Source: Tillus elongatus (Eukaryota > Arthropoda > Insecta > Coleoptera > Cleridae). Taken from it: 64,000 bases of DNA. Location of the stretch: assembly GCA_964006375.1 (NCBI GenBank), contig OZ023265.1, positions 114,283,084-114,347,083 of the forward strand, given 5' to 3'. The position numbers and the translations under genes were made by a program. This document shows, piece after piece, positions 1 through 9,769 of the stretch; within the stretch, counting starts at the first letter, position 1, and every line of letters begins with the position of its first letter. The notes beneath the pieces are model-generated. The model was not told where the DNA came from. It searched no databases and saw only the letters and a program-made list of their open reading frames with translations.

Positions 1-135
1 GATATTGTTCCTCCTTTTTTTGCTATCTGCTTCCTGGTTTTCTTCAATGCCTTGATGCCCCGATACCCACAGCAAACTCACTTTGTTGTGCGCACCCAGT
101 TGTTGCAACGCTTTTTGAACTGATTTTCAGGATCT
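1..135 (-). pseudogene. RNase H fragment of a non-LTR retrotransposon (runs off left edge)
   Basis: The minus strand reads a stretch ending near the window edge with the motif order KVSLLWVSGHQGIEEN then EAD. This is the C-terminal part of LINE-encoded RNase H, where the WVPGHxGIxGNExAD block carries the catalytic His and Asp. The His and the Asp are still present, but GN has become EN and the following AKKG segment is shifted, so it is decayed. No start is visible and the rest lies outside the window. Seen: the motif. Known: RNase H domains follow the reverse transcriptase in Jockey, R1 and I-type LINEs. Inferred: an old truncated copy. Confidence 0.6.
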
Positions 136-414
136 CCAAGTAGGCAACCAAGTCTGCTGGTTTGAATTTGTCCCACTGGAATAGTCTTGAGGTAATTATT
201 GGTGTCTCCCTCTTTAGGCATATATACAGTGGAGTAAGATTGTATTCTCATAAAATTCTCAAATAACCATCGCCATTTAAATTTCCATCGTACTTGAAAT
301 ATCGTAAAATATTATAACAATCAAACATTACAGAATATTAACTTTCTTTTTTAATACACAAAAAATATATGAAATGTGCAAGTGCTCCGTTTTTCTTGCC
401 GGTAGGTGCTTTAA
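136..414. other. Unassigned AT-rich sequence
   Basis: No coding or repeat signal that I recognise. A 7-bp inverted repeat (CCGGTAG / CTACCGG, 399-430) spans the start of the following SINE. Confidence 0.3.
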
Positions 415-655
415 GACTAACATCTACCGGGGTCGTAGCATTGTATTTAAGCAACGTTTAAACAACTGAATGTTGCTCCCTTAGTACATACATAAAGCCG
501 TCGATTGTCTGTATCATGTGATGTTTTTTATGTAGTGGATATGTAGATCCCTTCCCCCCTTGAAATGAAGCAGTGCGGCAAAATTTCCATGTTGGTGGAA
601 TGATAAACTGTTCCTTGCCGTCGGTGTTTAGTAAAAGTCTCAGCAACAGCGAAAA
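415..655 (+). repeat. Degenerate SINE-I body (tRNA part missing)
   Basis: Successive blocks match the better copies at 8602-8930 and 41606-41948: gcattgtattta(a/g)gcaa, then aagccgtcg, gatgtt, agatccc, cggcaaaatttcc and gcgtcggtg, in the same order and similar spacing. The tRNA-like 5' head is not recognisable. The minus strand happens to carry a 62-codon open frame with acceptor- and donor-like edges, but this frame is explained by the SINE. Confidence 0.6.
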
Positions 656-1697
656 CTAAAATGAAACAAATACATACAATATTATTTAAAGTCAACTGAA
701 AAATTACTGAAATTACTTTTCATCTGGGTATTCTAATCTTTTACATTGTTAAAATATATGTGCTTGCGACAATGCTTTTATTTATTCAGGGATTCTATTT
801 CCATCACTTCAAAATATAGTTATAGCTCTAAAGCTGTTTTATCTACCAATAACTAACTTTTGGTTTCACATAAACACTCTCCAGGGTAATTTCTTATAAA
901 AGGTTTCAGAAATTTCCCACCCTCTGTACAAATTTGTTTGCCTCTGCCTATGCAAATAAGAAGATCCATCACCGAGGCCTACTTGAAAGTTCTCCTAGAC
1001 ACTTTCTATTATTCAAATTCAACCAACATTACGTCTTATCTGCACAAACATCCTCAAAACTGCTCTAACTTACTTATCGACGGATCAGCACAATAAATTT
1101 CCTCAACTCCCTTGGAATTATTTTTGGGTCATATAACATGGACATAAATCAAAACAGGAGAACTTTGTTTTTCCAATTTTATTACCAATTCAAATCAAGT
1201 AACTAGATCATAATTCATGTAGTTTGCTTGGGATTCGTAGGGAGTAGCCAGATCCACGCTTGAACCTTCTATCGATCCCTGGATACTTTCTCTCTAATTT
1301 GTAGAATCGCTCACGGTGGACTAAAAAAGACCGTGATTCTAAGGGTTGTTATCTCAGGGTAATATTTTAAAGACAAAGAAAAACAATGATAATAGTAATT
1401 AGATATTTTAATAAGTAGTCTATTCGAAACATGAATAGTTTTGATTTTTTACTATTTGCGTTATTTCAAATTTGACCATTTACGAAGCTATAGCTAAATG
1501 CCGGCGTCCGGAAGCAGTTTAATTTCAACAGCCTGAAAATGTTGTCAAACTACTGACTTCTCTAATGTGACGAGGAATATTTCGTGTGCCAAAAATCGCA
1601 AGATACATCAGACTGTTGGATTTACGCCCCCTTCGAATGGCGAATCGAGCAGACTTTGATCCGAAACAATGACACGGTCTGTGTAGCAATTTTTATA
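656..1697. other. Unassigned intergenic sequence
   Basis: No protein motif or repeat recognised. It contains one short hairpin (about 1303-1340; arms around CACGGT / ACCGTG, flanked by AGAATC and ATTCT). Confidence 0.3.
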
Positions 1698-2149
1698 TAG
1701 TGTGGAACATCCAAAAGGCATAAAGTCAGTCAGTTTTAGATTCAAAAATAACATCTTACAACTTGAAAACTGTACCTCTACAATCAACCTTCTTCGAATG
1801 ACAGCTGCAACCCACAAATTTTTGAATATAAAGAAGGAACTTGTGATATCTCATCTGAAAAATCTCTTCATTCTCTGTTTAAAAATGCTATGGGTTTAAA
1901 AGGTATTGTAAAAAATAGCAGTAAGAAAATGAATTTATCTGATCGACGAACTTCGCTACGACACACTAAAAAATTAATAACGAATCGCATTTTATTCTTG
2001 ATAATGAAAGAAAATAAAAACACCCCAACCTTAATGTAGTAGATATTCAAAATGCAGTATCCAAATAGTAAAGAAGAATATCATCTAACGTTAATTAACA
2101 TCTAGGGGGTGATCGACCTAATCGCAATAGTTATTATTCTTCTTAAGTG

Positions 2150-3312
2150 AGTTAAATCTCGTTGTTTGGTCTTGTATACCATACTTTTCACGCATTCACA
2201 TAAGACTAAGTCCAATAGAGTAAGATCAGGTGATCGTGCTGGCCATTCTAACGCTCCTCGCCTCCCGTTCCACCAATTTAAAAATTTTACGTCGCGGTAC
2301 ATTCGGATATTGATTTGTAATCTGTTGCTGCTCCATTCTGCTGAAACCACATCACATTCTCCGGAACATATGGGTTTTCTCGTTAAATCTCGTTGTTTGG
2401 TCTCGTATACCATACTTTTTACACATTCACATAATACTAAGTGCAATAGAGTAAGATCAGGTGACCGTGCTGGCCATTCTAACGATCCTTGCCTCCCTTT
2501 CCACCGATTTTAAAATATTGCGTCGTGGTAGTTTCGGACATTGATTTAGTAATGTGGTGGTGTTCCATTCTGCTGAAACCACATCACATTCTCCGGAACA
2601 TATGGGTTTTCTCGTTAAATCTCGTTGTTTGGTCTCGTATACCATACTTTTTACACATTCACATAAGACTAAGTCCAATAGAGTAATATCAGGTGACCGT
2701 GCTGGCCATTCTAACGATCCTTGCCTCCCTTTCCACCGATTTTAAAATATTGCGTCGTGGTAGTTTCGGACATTGACTTAGTAATCTGTTGCTGCTCCAT
2801 TCTGCTGAAACCACATCACATTCTCCGGAACATATGGGTTTTCTCGTTAAATCTCGTTGTTTGGTCTCGTATACCATACTTTTTACACATTCACATAAGA
2901 CTAAGTCCAATAGAGTAAGATCAGGTGACCGTGCTGGCCATTCTAACGATCCTTGCCTCCCTTTCCACCGATTTTAAAATATTGCGTCGTGGTAGTTTCA
3001 GACATTGATTTAGTAATGTGTTGGTGTTCCATTCTGCTGAAACCACATCACATTCTCCGGAATATATAGGTTTGCTCGTTAAATCTTGTTGTTTAGTCTT
3101 GTATTTCATACTTTTCACACATTCACATAAGACTAAGTCCAATAGAGTAAGATCAGGTGACCGTGCTGGCCATTCTAACGATCCTCGCCTCTATTTCCAA
3201 CGATTTTAAAATATTACGTCGCGGTAGTTTCGGACATTGATTTAGTAATGTGTTGGTGCTCCATTCTGCTGAAACCACATCACATTTCCGGAATATAGGG
3301 GTTTGCTCGATC
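2150..3312 (-). repeat. 232-bp tandem array made from transposase coding sequence
   Basis: The string gttgttt(g/a)gtct recurs at 2161, 2392, 2624, 2856 and 3088, that is spacings of 231, 232, 232 and 232. Each unit, read on the minus strand, contains DLVLCECVKSMVY(E/K)TKQ followed by SGECDVVSAEW. The first piece is the transposase segment that normally follows WPxRSPDLxxLD. Units 2 to 4 are almost identical by eye, unit 5 is more diverged, and unit 1 runs into the original transposase C terminus (LRRIITIAIRS). Only unit 1 keeps WPARSPDLTLLD in frame; the others carry an indel. Confidence 0.9.
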
Positions 3313-3720
3313 AGGATATAAGTTTACCAAAGTTGGCACGACATTATTTTGGAGCACTGCCAAATAAATATCTCCATTCAAATTGCCACCAGTAAAAAAG
3401 GGACCAATGACATAGTTTCCAATTAGTCCTGCCCAAACATTATCTTTTTCAGGGTATTGCATATTCTCTTTTCTCATCAAGAGTGGACTATTTCTTTAGT
3501 TAAGTAAGTTTTGACGACTAGCATGGCCGTGAAGAGTAAAACTGCACCAATTATAAAACAAAACATGTTCTAGTTGGATCATATTGTTATTAAATATTTG
3601 CGTCATTTGTTGACAAAAAGACGTTCTTCTAACAAATTCGTCTGCCAGGAGCTCCTGAGTTTGTGTCAATTTATAGGGATGTATTTTTTTCAGTATTATT
3701 GTGGCTGCTTGTTGACTCAA
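3280..3720 (-). pseudogene. Transposase catalytic-region fragments (mariner-type)
   Basis: Two adjacent minus-strand frames read KIHPYKLTQTQEL ... FVRRTSFCQQM ... FTLHGHASRQN and then NVWAGLIGNYVIGPFF ... GNLNGDIYLAVLQNNVVP. They match, in order, the arthropod mariner-type transposases with a long helix-turn-helix N terminus. At the place of the usual FSDEATF, the first catalytic Asp, the copy reads YNWCSF, so that residue is lost. The frames are separated by a frameshift/stop near 3485. A non-functional relic. Confidence 0.8.
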
Positions 3721-4234
3721 AATATGTGGGTTTTCCGCAAACTAAATTATATCCAGTTTGGTACTATTACTCAGTGTATTAGAAGCTTTTTTTATACCTG
3801 CCTTACGGGTCCAAGCTCGCGAAATTGCTATTCAATTTTACTGATTGTCCCTTGCAAAATAGACAATATAGGAATTTTCGCCACTTCGATTTTTGATTGT
3901 GTTTTTCTTTGTAACTAATCATCTGTAGAATTGTTATTTCATGCATTTCTGTTAAATAAAATATGTCTCTGAATTGTAGTTAACAACTGATAACTATTGT
4001 CCTGCGGTTACAATCATTCTGCAAGTTATTAAGCAGTTTTAAACAAAAGTAACATTGCCAACTATGAAGAATGTGGCTAGCTTTCAATATCTTCTTTTTA
4101 ATTGATACCGTTCAAAAAGGACACTGCATATTTTTTGCTGGGTTTCTCATTATTAAGAATGAAATATGATTAGTTGTAAATTAATTCCACATCGTCAACA
4201 CATGTGGAAGTATGGCATCGGTGACAAAATTTCA

Positions 4235-4910
4235 TTTTTTTGCCTAAACGTCGTAAAGAGTGTCAAAACATATTGAAAACATGATTTAGGAACAACATTT
4301 TTTTGTCTCTCGGTCTGTCGGTCTCTATGTCTGTCTGTATGTACCTACGATAACTTTAGAACGGATTGATATATCGCCATTAAATTTGGTATACAGTGAA
4401 TAGCCTACAAACGAACGGTTCGGGTTGTTTTTGGGAAATCGCTTAGGGTATGAATGGGGGTGATTTGGTGAAAATTGACATTTTTTTGTTAAAACTCGAG
4501 TAATATAACGTTTTGACATTTGTTTATTAGAAAACCTTCAGTTTTATCATATCCTGTGTTGAAATTAAATTAGGGGTTGAATGTGTGGGGGTGAAATATT
4601 CGTCACAGAAATTAAAAAAAAAACTTTGCTAAAACGGCGCAAAATGTCTCAAAACACATAAAAAAACTTGATTCTGGCACAACATTTTTTGTCTGTCAGC
4701 CTGTACGTCTGTCTGTTAGTAGGTGCAATAACGTACGAAACGAATTTACACATCATCTTTAAATTTGGTATCTAGTTAGCCCCCGACAAAGGAACGCGTC
4801 GAATTGTTTTCGGGTAAGATCGCTTCAGTGGGTATGTGATAATGAGGGGTGATTTGCTGAAAACTGACATTTATTTGTATAAACTCGAGTAATATAACTT
4901 TTCATAATTT
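4235..4910. repeat. Two diverged repeat units inserted in mariner copy 1
   Basis: Segments 4235-4520 and about 4610-4910 share the same block order: aaacg-c-g-aa-gtgtcaaaac, ttttttgtct, gtctgtctgt, caataac-t, taaatttggta, ggtgattt, aaactcgagtaatataac. Spacing is about 375 bp. They interrupt the transposase between its helix-turn-helix and catalytic parts. No coding potential; probably a non-autonomous repeat of unknown type, twice inserted or tandemly duplicated. Confidence 0.6.
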
Positions 4911-5119
4911 TATGGGTACAGGAATACGAAGATTTTCTTTGTGGTCAAGCCATGGACCCTAAATTCATTTCATGAGGATGCATTTCTGAGGAGAGCGGAT
5001 TATCTCCGCTATGTGGAAGTTATGACTCAATTTGCAGCACTATTTTTTAGTGTGTTGTATCGAAGTTTATTTTTGCAATAAGCTTTAAAACCATAGTATT
5101 TTTAAATAGAGGTGATTTT

Positions 5120-5452
5120 TTATGTTCTTATTGATTCTTCGCACAAGTCATGATCTTCTGTAGGTTGCTTGCTTGGTGTTTGTGGTGTATCAGTAACATC
5201 CAATAAAACTTCTAATGGAATGTCATCATTTGTTGCTATTTTCGGTCTTCCGTGAGTTGAACGATTTTTTGCAGTTTTTAGTTCATCAAATCGTTGAACT
5301 GTTCGCGATACTGTAGATCTGCTGAGCGGGTGTCTGTTTGGGTGACTGTCATTAAACATTTCTCAAGCTTTCAAATGGGCCCTTTTGCGATCACCGAATC
5401 CATTATTAATAATACAATTTGTTCAATCTCGGACCAATTCATTTTCTTATGA
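5120..5452 (-). pseudogene. Transposase N-terminal helix-turn-helix fragment
   Basis: Starting from an ATG near 5445 the minus strand reads MNWSEIEQIV, then after a frameshift GDRKRAHLKA, a stop, and MFNDSHPNRHPLSRSTVSRT followed by VQRFDELKT ... GRPKIATND ... PLEVLLDV. This is the paired helix-turn-helix plus linker of mariner-type transposases (typical pattern FNxRxPDxPxSxSTVSRxxxRFEExGxVxDxxRxGRP). One frameshift and at least one stop lie inside it, and the catalytic part is 1.4 kb away. Confidence 0.8.
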
Positions 5453-5460
5453 CAGATATT

Positions 5461-6019
5461 TGTATTATAGTCTCCCACTGACAGTATAATTAAACACCAA
5501 AATACGCTTTGGGTTTTTAGCTAAGTTTTTGAATATATTTGTGTCAAATTCAAAACTTCAGAGTATTTCATATTGATAATGTCCCTTTGTTTGAAACCAA
5601 TTGAAACTTTTTGGGTTTCTGGCATGAAATCCTAAAAAGTTTACATTGATTTTTGTCGAAAACAGTGCAACATAGCGATTTCAGACAAAGGTACATTATT
5701 TTTAGAAAATACTTTATAGTTTTTAAATTTGATACAAAAAAAAATTTGTAAAGTGTAAGATTTAAAAAAGACTTAATTTAAAATGCCTTTCGCACTCTTC
5801 CAAACAAGACCCTTGGGACTGCAATAGAGAAATTTTATTTACACTCGCATAAAGTATATTTATTGTGCCACATTTTATATGTTTAGATAGCGGCATTTTT
5901 AAGATAACTTAAAAAACTGACTTAGAAGCGCCATTCCCAAAGGGCTCTACCTCCCTTAGGAAGAAATTTTGGATTAAGGTAAATTAGGTTAAATCGACAT
6001 AAAATAACGTTTAGTATCC
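5461..6019. other. Unassigned AT-rich sequence
   Basis: This should hold the 5' flank of mariner copy 1, but I see no terminal inverted repeat matching the left end. No coding signal. Confidence 0.3.
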
Positions 6020-6340
6020 AAGGTCTTAGGGGGGGAAAATACCTGCCACGTTTATAATTTACTTTTCTAAATATGACTTGAATTTTCTTATGGAAAGGTT
6101 TTGTAAGTTTAATAAACTCTGTAATTTTTGAATACATTTACAGTCATTTTTAAAGAGACTTACAGTACCTACATATACCAAATTTTATGGCTTTATACCC
6201 AATTGAGTTTTGGACATTTAAAATGTTACTCTCAAGCGGAGCTAGAACACACGATTAAAATACTTTTTATGAGATATATCTATGGTAACCTTTTCGAAAA
6301 TATTCTTCAAAATAGCGCAGATTGGGACCTCTAAAACCCA
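6020..6340 (+). repeat. Dispersed repeat, paired with 54780-55015
   Basis: Shared ordered blocks with 54780-55015 in the same orientation: aaaatacctgccacgttta, gagact(t)acagtacctacat, and gcggag-t-gaacacacgattaaaa followed by tttatga. About 240-320 bp long, diverged, no coding potential. Confidence 0.5.
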
Positions 6341-6409
6341 TCTTCATGGTCTGTTTTAATTAAAATTATTAATTTTAGTAATATGCCGTACAAATCATGT
6401 ACAATTCTT

Positions 6410-6456
6410 CTAAAAAATCACTACTATAACGCACTTGCTGCATCCAGAATTGTTTT
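6410..6456 (-). repeat. MITE-Z terminal fragment
   Basis: Reads aaaaaatcactactataacg followed by cacttgctgcatccagaa, the recurring terminus of the MITE family described at 25250-25578. Only one end is present. Confidence 0.55.
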
Positions 6457-7755
6457 ACTTTAGCGTAGTTTGCTCTTTCGTTCATGTTTGGTTTACTAAA
6501 CGTTTTTGGTTTTCTTTCTAATCTACTAAGCGCAGTAAACATTCGTCGATAAATGTAAATCAATAATATATTTATAAATAGGCAGTCTCTTTACAACTAT
6601 GCGCTACTATGTATTTATACATTATGTAGCCGAAATTCAAAATTACGCTCAGAACTGTGCTTCAAGTATAATAATCGTGAACCAAACTTCAAACGTATTA
6701 TACACACCTATATGCCAGTGTACACCTATTAGTGATATTTACTTCCCTTTTGAACTTAAACACGTAGTTCATGCGAATAGATCAATAACCCAAAGTATCC
6801 TGTGTAGTTTGTAGCGAATTGTCCCCGCTTCAAGACATAATGAGATGAGAACGCCTCAAAATCAACTCCTCCGTTTCCCGTATACTAAATTAACCTGAGT
6901 TTCATGTGTAATTTTCCCAAAGAGGTCGAGTTTATCTTTGTTGTGAAAGCTTACAACGAGAAAGCTCGCTGTAAGCACTAAGCTGTTATATTTGTACAGA
7001 ATAAATTCGTTGTTATAAGCTGCTAGCTGCCCGGTCAAATGTCAATAATTAACGCACCAATAAGTTCGTATGGATTATATAGGTAATCGATCGCTTAATA
7101 AATAAAATCCCTTATCCGATTATCCCAGGACAGAGACCAGATAAATTCTACTACGTTCATCCCGAAGACCTACAAAAGCTAAGGTGGGTGTATTGTAAAC
7201 GACGTACGTATGGTTATAATATTGGGCCTCTTTACTCGATGTCTATCCTCTCTCCTCTTGTTTCTTCTCTCTTTTAATACTCCTTGTGTTCTCCTTTAAC
7301 TTCCCCTACTTACTTTACAATGACGTATATACGTGCCTGGAGAAATCGTGAGTACTCAATTTCAGCTCCCTGTCTCTTTTCATCGTGTTTTCAATGAGTT
7401 GTTTACGTTTATAACGGAGAGAGGAATTCTATATTTACTCCAAAATACGCGTTGTTATTATTATATATAGCACTGTAATGAATACATGTTTGAGCACACG
7501 ATTCTGATTATACATATTATCGTGGCATTGGAGTAAGCGTAGGAGGGAATACACGGTTAAATTCATGTGAGGTGTTTTTGGTTACACGATGGTGGGTATG
7601 CCTTAGTCACGTGGCTCTGAAACTTTGTTTACATGCTAGGTAAAGAGAATGAAAAAAAAACAAACCAAAAGACATCTACAGTGAAAATAATGCCCGTAGT
7701 TATTTTGTTGAAAACTTTAATTAGAGAATATGTTTAATATTTGTATCTATGTTTT
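6457..7755. other. Unassigned intergenic sequence
   Basis: Mixed-composition sequence without recognisable protein motif, repeat or RNA gene. Short open frames here show no family signature. Confidence 0.3.
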
Positions 7756-7990
7756 TTAACAGCGGTCTATTTCCGCGACTACAAGTCACGGACGACAAGG
7801 AGCAGTTTCACTTCACTATTCTGTAATCTTCTTCGTAACCCATCTTGGCGGCAAGGACGTTATAACTTGCTACCATCTCCCGCTACACGAGACTGTCTCT
7901 TTTACTTTCGCTACGAACGGCGGAAGGTGCAGACATTGAACGTGATTAAACACAAACGCACAACCATGAGAGGGGTTAATTTTATAGAAA
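7756..7990 (-). repeat. SINE-I, reverse orientation, 3' part
   Basis: The plus strand begins ggtctatttccgcgacta, the reverse complement of the SINE-I 3' end, then follows the family in reverse order through gaaggtgcagacatt to aaccatgag and gggttaattttatag. The tRNA-like head is absent. The 84-codon plus-strand frame across it is incidental. Confidence 0.7.
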
Positions 7991-8039
7991 TGTGACGAAG
8001 ATTCTGCAAATCAGAGTAAAAATAGAATAAGAAGCAAAA

Positions 8040-8545
8040 TTGAATGTTACCTAAATGAGGATCAGTTAGGGTTTAGATCCAGCCGAGGAACTGGAGAAGC
8101 AGATCTGGCTCTTAAAACAATGCAAGAAAAGGCGTGGAAAAATCATTCAATAATGCGGATTGAAAAACTGTTATTTCATATTATGAAGAGAACTGGACCG
8201 AATTGGAAAGATATGCGCATTATTCTCAATTCATTTCAAAATTAATTTACCACAATAGATATTAAATGGATACGAAATAAAACTATTAGAAAATAAAAAT
8301 TTTCGCAAACATGCCCGTAATATATTTGTTACATTTATGTAGACGATACAATAGACATGCTGAAAATAAAGTAAACAGGAGACAAAATAAATTAACAACG
8401 ATTCCATTACATAGTGGACGGATGATACAATCTTGATAGTAGAAACTAAAACAAATGCAAAAGATGGGCAGTCTACTGGGTGATGTGTTAGGAAGCAACA
8501 AACTGAGAATTAATATAACGAAAACAAAATCAATGAAGATACGTT
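8040..8545 (+). pseudogene. LINE reverse-transcriptase fragment (endonuclease-RT type)
   Basis: The plus strand reads RSKIECYLNEDQLGFRSSRG then TGEADLALKTMQEKAW, later LLFHIMKRTGPNWKDMRIIL, and, in another frame, YVDDTIDML. This follows the order of insect endonuclease-reverse transcriptases: the EDQFGFRKGRGTREA block, then the W-K-LF-I-KR-G block, then a region before the YADD-like motif. Stops, frameshifts and internal deletions are frequent. SINE-I lies only about 60 bp downstream. I cannot decide the LINE clade by eye. Confidence 0.65.
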
Positions 8546-8601
8546 CTTACAAATTTAGGGAATAGGTATATTGTTTTTTATATTTTTTTATTAATTTATT
8601 A

Positions 8602-8930
8602 GAGCCTTGGTAGTTCAGTGGTCAGAACGTGTGATTCTGAACCGAAGGGTACTGGATTCGATTTCCAGGGTTCCTTTCACTTTTTCAGTACACACTATAA
8701 AAATTAAGATCAACCGAGGTTGTGTCGTTGTATTTGAGGAAGTGAAATGTCTGCACCTTCCGCCCGAGTGGGCTTAAAGCCTTGTGTCTCTGCGATGTTG
8801 CGCACGTTAAAGATCCCGATCCCCCTTACAGAAAGGAGTGGGTTCGGACAATTTTCCAGGATAGTGAAATGAAACTTTTCCCTGGCGTCGGTGATTGGCT
8901 ATAGTCGCGGAAATAGACCAACGTTAAAGA
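8602..8930 (+). repeat. SINE-I, near full length, with tRNA-like promoter
   Basis: Starts agagccttggtagttcagtg (A-box-like, 8609-8622), then ggattcgatttcc (B-box-like, 8653-8667), a unique body and a 3' end cggaaatagacc-acgttaaag. These are the two RNA polymerase III promoter boxes expected in a tRNA-derived SINE. Related copies in this window: 415-655, 7756-7990, 28012-28325, 39204-39392, 41606-41948 and a diverged one at 48561-48755. Possible weak target duplication (ttattaattt / atattaattt). Confidence 0.85.
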
Positions 8931-9099
8931 ACAAAAACACATATTAATTTTTATATGTTTAAATTATTTTCATCAGCCCATGTTCTTTGTACATATTTGC
9001 ATACAGGATAAATAAAGTTATGACTGAGAAAATGTACAAAGCTTAATGGCCAACAACTTTTGTAAGTAGAAATGTTTTAAGTACATTGCTAGAAACAAT

Positions 9100-9765
9100 G
9101 GCTTCTTCAGCTGCGTAGTCATACCGCCCACCGTTTACAACCGCTGGATGTCAGGCTTTTTCGGAATTTCCAAACATTTTGCGCTCAAGCAATTGAAAAT
9201 GTGCTCCAAAAGAATGTTAACCGTACACTTTCGATGTTTTACGTTTCTTCGTTGATAGGTGGAGCATACGACTTGTCAAATAAGTCAGAAATGCTGCAGA
9301 GCATACAGCGCTACCTAAATTTGGTCCCTGGAGAAAATGTGTTTAATGAAACTGAATTTGCTGCTTCACGAGTGTATGCATCGGCTGGAGGGGAGTCACA
9401 AACAGAATCAAAAACGTCTTCGATGATCGACCTTTTGTCTTGCTTCAAAACCAAATCAAGTCTATAACGACGCCAACATTAGATGTCTCAATACAACAAG
9501 TCCTCCCATTGTTCATTCAAGAAATACCCAAATAGCAAAAAGGCAGGCTCATACTCAAAAATCAGTTGACTGTCGAGTTCTCCGTATAAGAATGAATTGG
9601 AAGCTTTAAGAGCAGGACCATCTGAGGTTCAAAAAATAGGAAAACCATTGGACTCATCGAAAAAAACTTGGTATTGCAATACTTGTGAGAAAGTAAGAGT
9701 TGAAGAGATGACATCGTGCATATTATGCACAATATAGAATCATGTAAAATGTGCCAAAATCACTA
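9100..9765 (+). pseudogene. Pogo-type transposase 3' part with C-terminal zinc-finger-like motif
   Basis: Frame around 9103 reads LLQLRSHTAHRLQPLDVRLF then FRNFQTFCAQAIEN, followed by SSLIGGAYDLSNK. This matches the end of the DDE domain of pogo/Tigger/jerky-type transposases (typical LPPHTSHxLQPLDVxxFxPLK, then a block on GKAY). The open frame runs to 9467. About 200 bp further (9668-9760) another frame reads KTWYCNTCEKVRVEEMTSCI then LC, a stop, and NHVKCAK. This Cys-Cys ... Cys-Cys ... His-x-x-Cys spacing resembles the PHD/RING-like tail of some insect pogo elements. The N-terminal CENP-B-like DNA-binding part is not found. Confidence 0.65.
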
Positions 9766-9769
9766 AAAT

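Larger units (their letters stand above)
1698..5460 (-). mobile_element. Mariner-type (IS630-Tc1-mariner) element, copy 1, decayed
   Basis: Minus-strand order: N-terminal helix-turn-helix (5120-5452), a 1.4-kb interruption (3720-5120) holding two other repeats, catalytic-region pieces (3280-3720), a 232-bp tandem array of the 3' coding part (2150-3312), then the transposase end and 3' flank to about 1698. The left end reads tagtgtggaaca and resembles the right terminal repeat of the deletion derivative at 52285-54664; the 1735-2010 segment is also shared with 52360-52622. I could not find a matching right terminal repeat. The copy cannot make transposase: frameshifts, stops, insertions and loss of the first catalytic Asp. 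Confidence 0.7.

Noticed and set aside
458..646. 62-codon minus-strand frame with acceptor-like and GTATGT donor-like edges, a possible exon
   Set aside because: The plus strand follows the SINE-I body block by block, so the open frame is accidental.
2150..3312. CRISPR-like array
   Set aside because: Units are contiguous 232-bp copies of transposase DNA without unique spacers; the genome is eukaryotic.
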